64,000 nt of DNA from Enterococcus haemoperoxidus ATCC BAA-382. GTDB lineage: Bacteria; Bacillota; Bacilli; Lactobacillales; Enterococcaceae. This document shows, in pieces, positions 61,991 through 64,000 of the stretch; position 1 is the stretch's first letter; every line of letters begins with the position of its first letter. The stretch is from contig NZ_KE136480.1 in the NCBI RefSeq assembly GCF_000407165.1, positions 434,001 to 498,000 of the forward strand, in the 5' to 3' direction. The notes beneath the pieces are model-generated. The model was given only the letters and a program-made list of their open reading frames with translations. It ran no database searches and was not told the DNA's origin. A program made the translations under genes and the position numbers.

Positions 61991-64000
61991 TCTCCTACCT
62001 CCATCGGTATAACAATATCTTCGAATAGATCATCCTTCAAACTATGAAGTACATTGCGAGGAACAACAACATTTTTTTGTGTGTACGGTAAATTCTCTAT
62101 GAATAATTGATTTTGTAAACTACCGCCAAATAGGATTTGATACACACTTTCTTTCACCATATTCGTCAATCCACCATACGTATTTCCAACTTTTGTTAAG
62201 CTATCTATAAATACAAGTTGCAAGTGATCATTCCCACCATTTAAAAGAAAAGCGACTTCTTCTGGATTTAAGAAAAGTTTGTCTACTAATTCTGCAATGC
62301 CATTGATTATTACGATTCTTTGACTTGAATCATTTAACAACATCGCTTCTAAAGATTCTTTTAATTCATAGTTTTGTTGGGTAACCTTCATTCGATCAAT
62401 ATATGTCGACACATATGTTGCTTTTTCTTCCAATGTTCCTGCTGCATCAATTAAAATGATATCATTTTCTTCTTTCCACTCATTGATTTGTTGCATAATC
62501 CAAGGCATCATTAATCTAAATTGTTTATTCGATGAGGTAAATATTCCTAAACTCTTTCCTTGGAATATCGGAAATTTTTCTACTAATGAAGATAATTTAT
62601 TTAATCCCAGATACAGATTATTGTTTTCTCTTTCTTTTACGAATGAAACAAAATTTTGAATGGTTAATTCTTCTGGAACCATCGGTATCTTCTCTGGACG
62701 TTCACCTGTCCAGTCTTGATCCATACGAGTCACTTCTTTTTCCAGATTTTCTAATACATCAGAACTATTCTCTCCTTCAATCGGAAGATAGAATTGCACT
62801 GATGTTGGCGTATCAAGCATCACTTGTCCTCGTCCATTAATTGCCTGAGCAGCAAGAGTCTCTCTACCCAATAATGTACTTAGTTCAGTTTCATCATTTA
62901 AGTATAACGCAATTTTAGTTGCAATGTTACTCATCATATTCATACGAATACTACCAGAGCGACTTGCCGTCATAATTAAATAGACTCCTAAGCTTGCACC
63001 ATCTCTTAATAGTTGAAGTAACACTTCATCAATCTTATCTTTCCGATTGTCCTCTACACTCAATCCATCATACCCATCTAAGATATTAATAACAATCGGT
63101 AACTTCGATTGAGTTTTTGCTTCGTACTGTACAATACTTGCAACACCATTCTTTTTAAATGAACCTTTTCGTTCGGCAAGCAAGTCAGAGATTCTATCTA
63201 GCATTTTTTGTAATTTTTCATCCTCTTCTAGCGTGACGATATCTGCTACATGAGGTAAATCTTTTAATGGTAACAATCCATTATTCCCAAAATCCAGTAG
63301 ATTAAATTGAACTTGTTCTGGTGTATTTTGACGTGCTAAATTCATAGTTAATGTTTGTAAAAGTGTCGATTTACCATAACCAGGACTTGAAAAAATAGCA
63401 GTATGACTTGCTTTTTCTAAATTGTAATGATAAACCTTCTGTGCTTGTTCAGATGGAATATCCAACAAGCCTAGCGGAATAGTTACATTTCTTTGTTTCG
63501 CTTCTTCGATAGTCGTTGTTGTTATTTGTTCACTAAGATTAGGTAACCACGGTTTATCAGGAATTGTGAACTCTGATTGTTCAAAAATTTGTCCTATTGT
63601 TTCAATCACCGCTTCTAATTGTGTTGGCAAATCACTCGTATCTTTTCCTTGTACGATATTCTCGTCTGGATCATAAAGTAGTTCTGTTTGACCTAAATCA
63701 TTAATTTTAAAAATACGTTCATCTACAACTTCTTCCATAGTCTTATCAGGATCATAAAGAACACCTGCGTAACCACTTTGGAAAAGTTCATATACTTCAT
63801 TTTCTCCAACCTTAAGATACCCTCGACCAGGATTAGTAATTTGTGCCGCATCTGGTGTTTTTAGAAGCTCATTAGAATCTTGAACACTAGCCATTTTCAG
63901 CGCAATTTTACTAGTACTGTTTGCTTCAATTTGATCATTAACCACACCTGATGGCTTCTGTGTAGCTAAGATTAAATGTACACCTAACGAACGACCAATT
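61987..64000 (-). CDS. essC: Type VII secretion ATPase EssC, C-terminal part (runs off window)
   Basis: The gene enters from beyond base 64000; the visible frame (671 codons) is the end of EssC, a membrane-bound FtsK/SpoIIIE ATPase that drives type VII export. The end of one ATPase domain is present (HLILATQKPSGVVNDQI, TPDAAQITNPGRGYLKVG). A further domain has Walker A SSPGYGKSTLL and Walker B-like VINILDGYDG, then a last degenerate ATPase domain (IILIDAAGTLEE). A Met at 63945 is internal, not the start. The C-terminal module determines which effectors are recognised, consistent with the toxin genes directly following. Confidence 0.93.
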   Translation of the reverse strand, partial: IGRSLGVHLILATQKPSGVVNDQIEANSTSKIALKMASVQDSNELLKTPDAAQITNPGRGYLKVGENEVYELFQSGYAGVLYDPDKTMEEVVDERIFKINDLGQTELLYDPDENIVQGKDTSDLPTQLEAVIETIGQIFEQSEFTIPDKPWLPNLSEQITTTTIEEAKQRNVTIPLGLLDIPSEQAQKVYHYNLEKASHTAIFSSPGYGKSTLLQTLTMNLARQNTPEQVQFNLLDFGNNGLLPLKDLPHVADIVTLEEDEKLQKMLDRISDLLAERKGSFKKNGVASIVQYEAKTQSKLPIVINILDGYDGLSVEDNRKDKIDEVLLQLLRDGASLGVYLIMTASRSGSIRMNMMSNIATKIALYLNDETELSTLLGRETLAAQAINGRGQVMLDTPTSVQFYLPIEGENSSDVLENLEKEVTRMDQDWTGERPEKIPMVPEELTIQNFVSFVKERENNNLYLGLNKLSSLVEKFPIFQGKSLGIFTSSNKQFRLMMPWIMQQINEWKEENDIILIDAAGTLEEKATYVSTYIDRMKVTQQNYELKESLEAMLLNDSSQRIVIINGIAELVDKLFLNPEEVAFLLNGGNDHLQLVFIDSLTKVGNTYGGLTNMVKESVYQILFGGSLQNQLFIENLPYTQKNVVVPRNVLHSLKDDLFEDIVIPMEVGE

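Noticed and set aside
63943-63945. Met codon as the start of a shorter EssC-like protein
   Set aside because: The frame is open to the window edge and the upstream residues (HLILATQKPSG) are conserved EssC sequence, so this Met is internal.

Overview
The window looks like chromosomal DNA of a low-GC lactic acid bacterium, most likely an Enterococcus related to E. faecalis but able to make tryptophan. The signs are strong AGGAGG ribosome binding sites, enterococcal-type Def, RpsD and GshF proteins, WxL and LPXTG surface proteins, T-box leaders and a type VII secretion locus. The genus call is inference from protein resemblance; the species cannot be fixed from this window.

Layout. 1-8,600: housekeeping genes (5' part of pnp, rpsO, def, a HAD phosphatase, a DNA alkylation repair protein, a formate/nitrite-type channel, rpsD, an HrtBA-like ABC exporter, signal peptidase I) and an unlisted-looking 26-codon Gly-rich mini-gene at 4985-5065. 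8,700-10,500: small genes (unknown protein, DUF1054, GNAT). 10,569-16,831: complete trp operon trpEGDCFBA on the minus strand behind a 1 kb leader holding two complete Trp T-boxes plus three repeats that look like half T-box stem I domains. 17,840-20,765: oppA-pepT peptide uptake and cleavage unit under its own T-box. 21,458-22,720: an LPXTG MucBP adhesin. 22,789-26,492: a Fur-controlled iron-siderophore ABC transporter.

27,538-37,198: a WxL surface-protein locus on the minus strand: OmpR-type regulator, pectate-lyase-like secreted protein, large WxL protein, small LPXTG protein, two further WxL proteins, the DUF916/DUF3324 anchor protein, a Lys/Arg-rich membrane protein and a signal-peptidase homologue that has lost both catalytic residues. 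Directly upstream lies a tyrosine recombinase gene bracketed by perfect 26-bp inverted repeats (37,373-38,913) with an outward-facing promoter inside. This looks like a DNA inversion switch that could phase-vary the surface locus, and it is the best candidate here for an undescribed system.

39,515-53,074: gshF, an isochorismatase-like hydrolase, YitT, an HxlR regulator divergent from an aldo/keto reductase and SDR pair, then the rnc-smc-HAD-ftsY group and ndk. 53,419-64,000: the downstream part of a type VII secretion (EssC) locus: EssC C-terminal half, DUF4176, the two targeting partners Lap1 and Lap2, an LXG toxin with a glycine/alanine-rich C-terminus, an overlapping membrane protein that is the natural immunity candidate, and a tail of small and membrane proteins that look like accessory or extra immunity genes.
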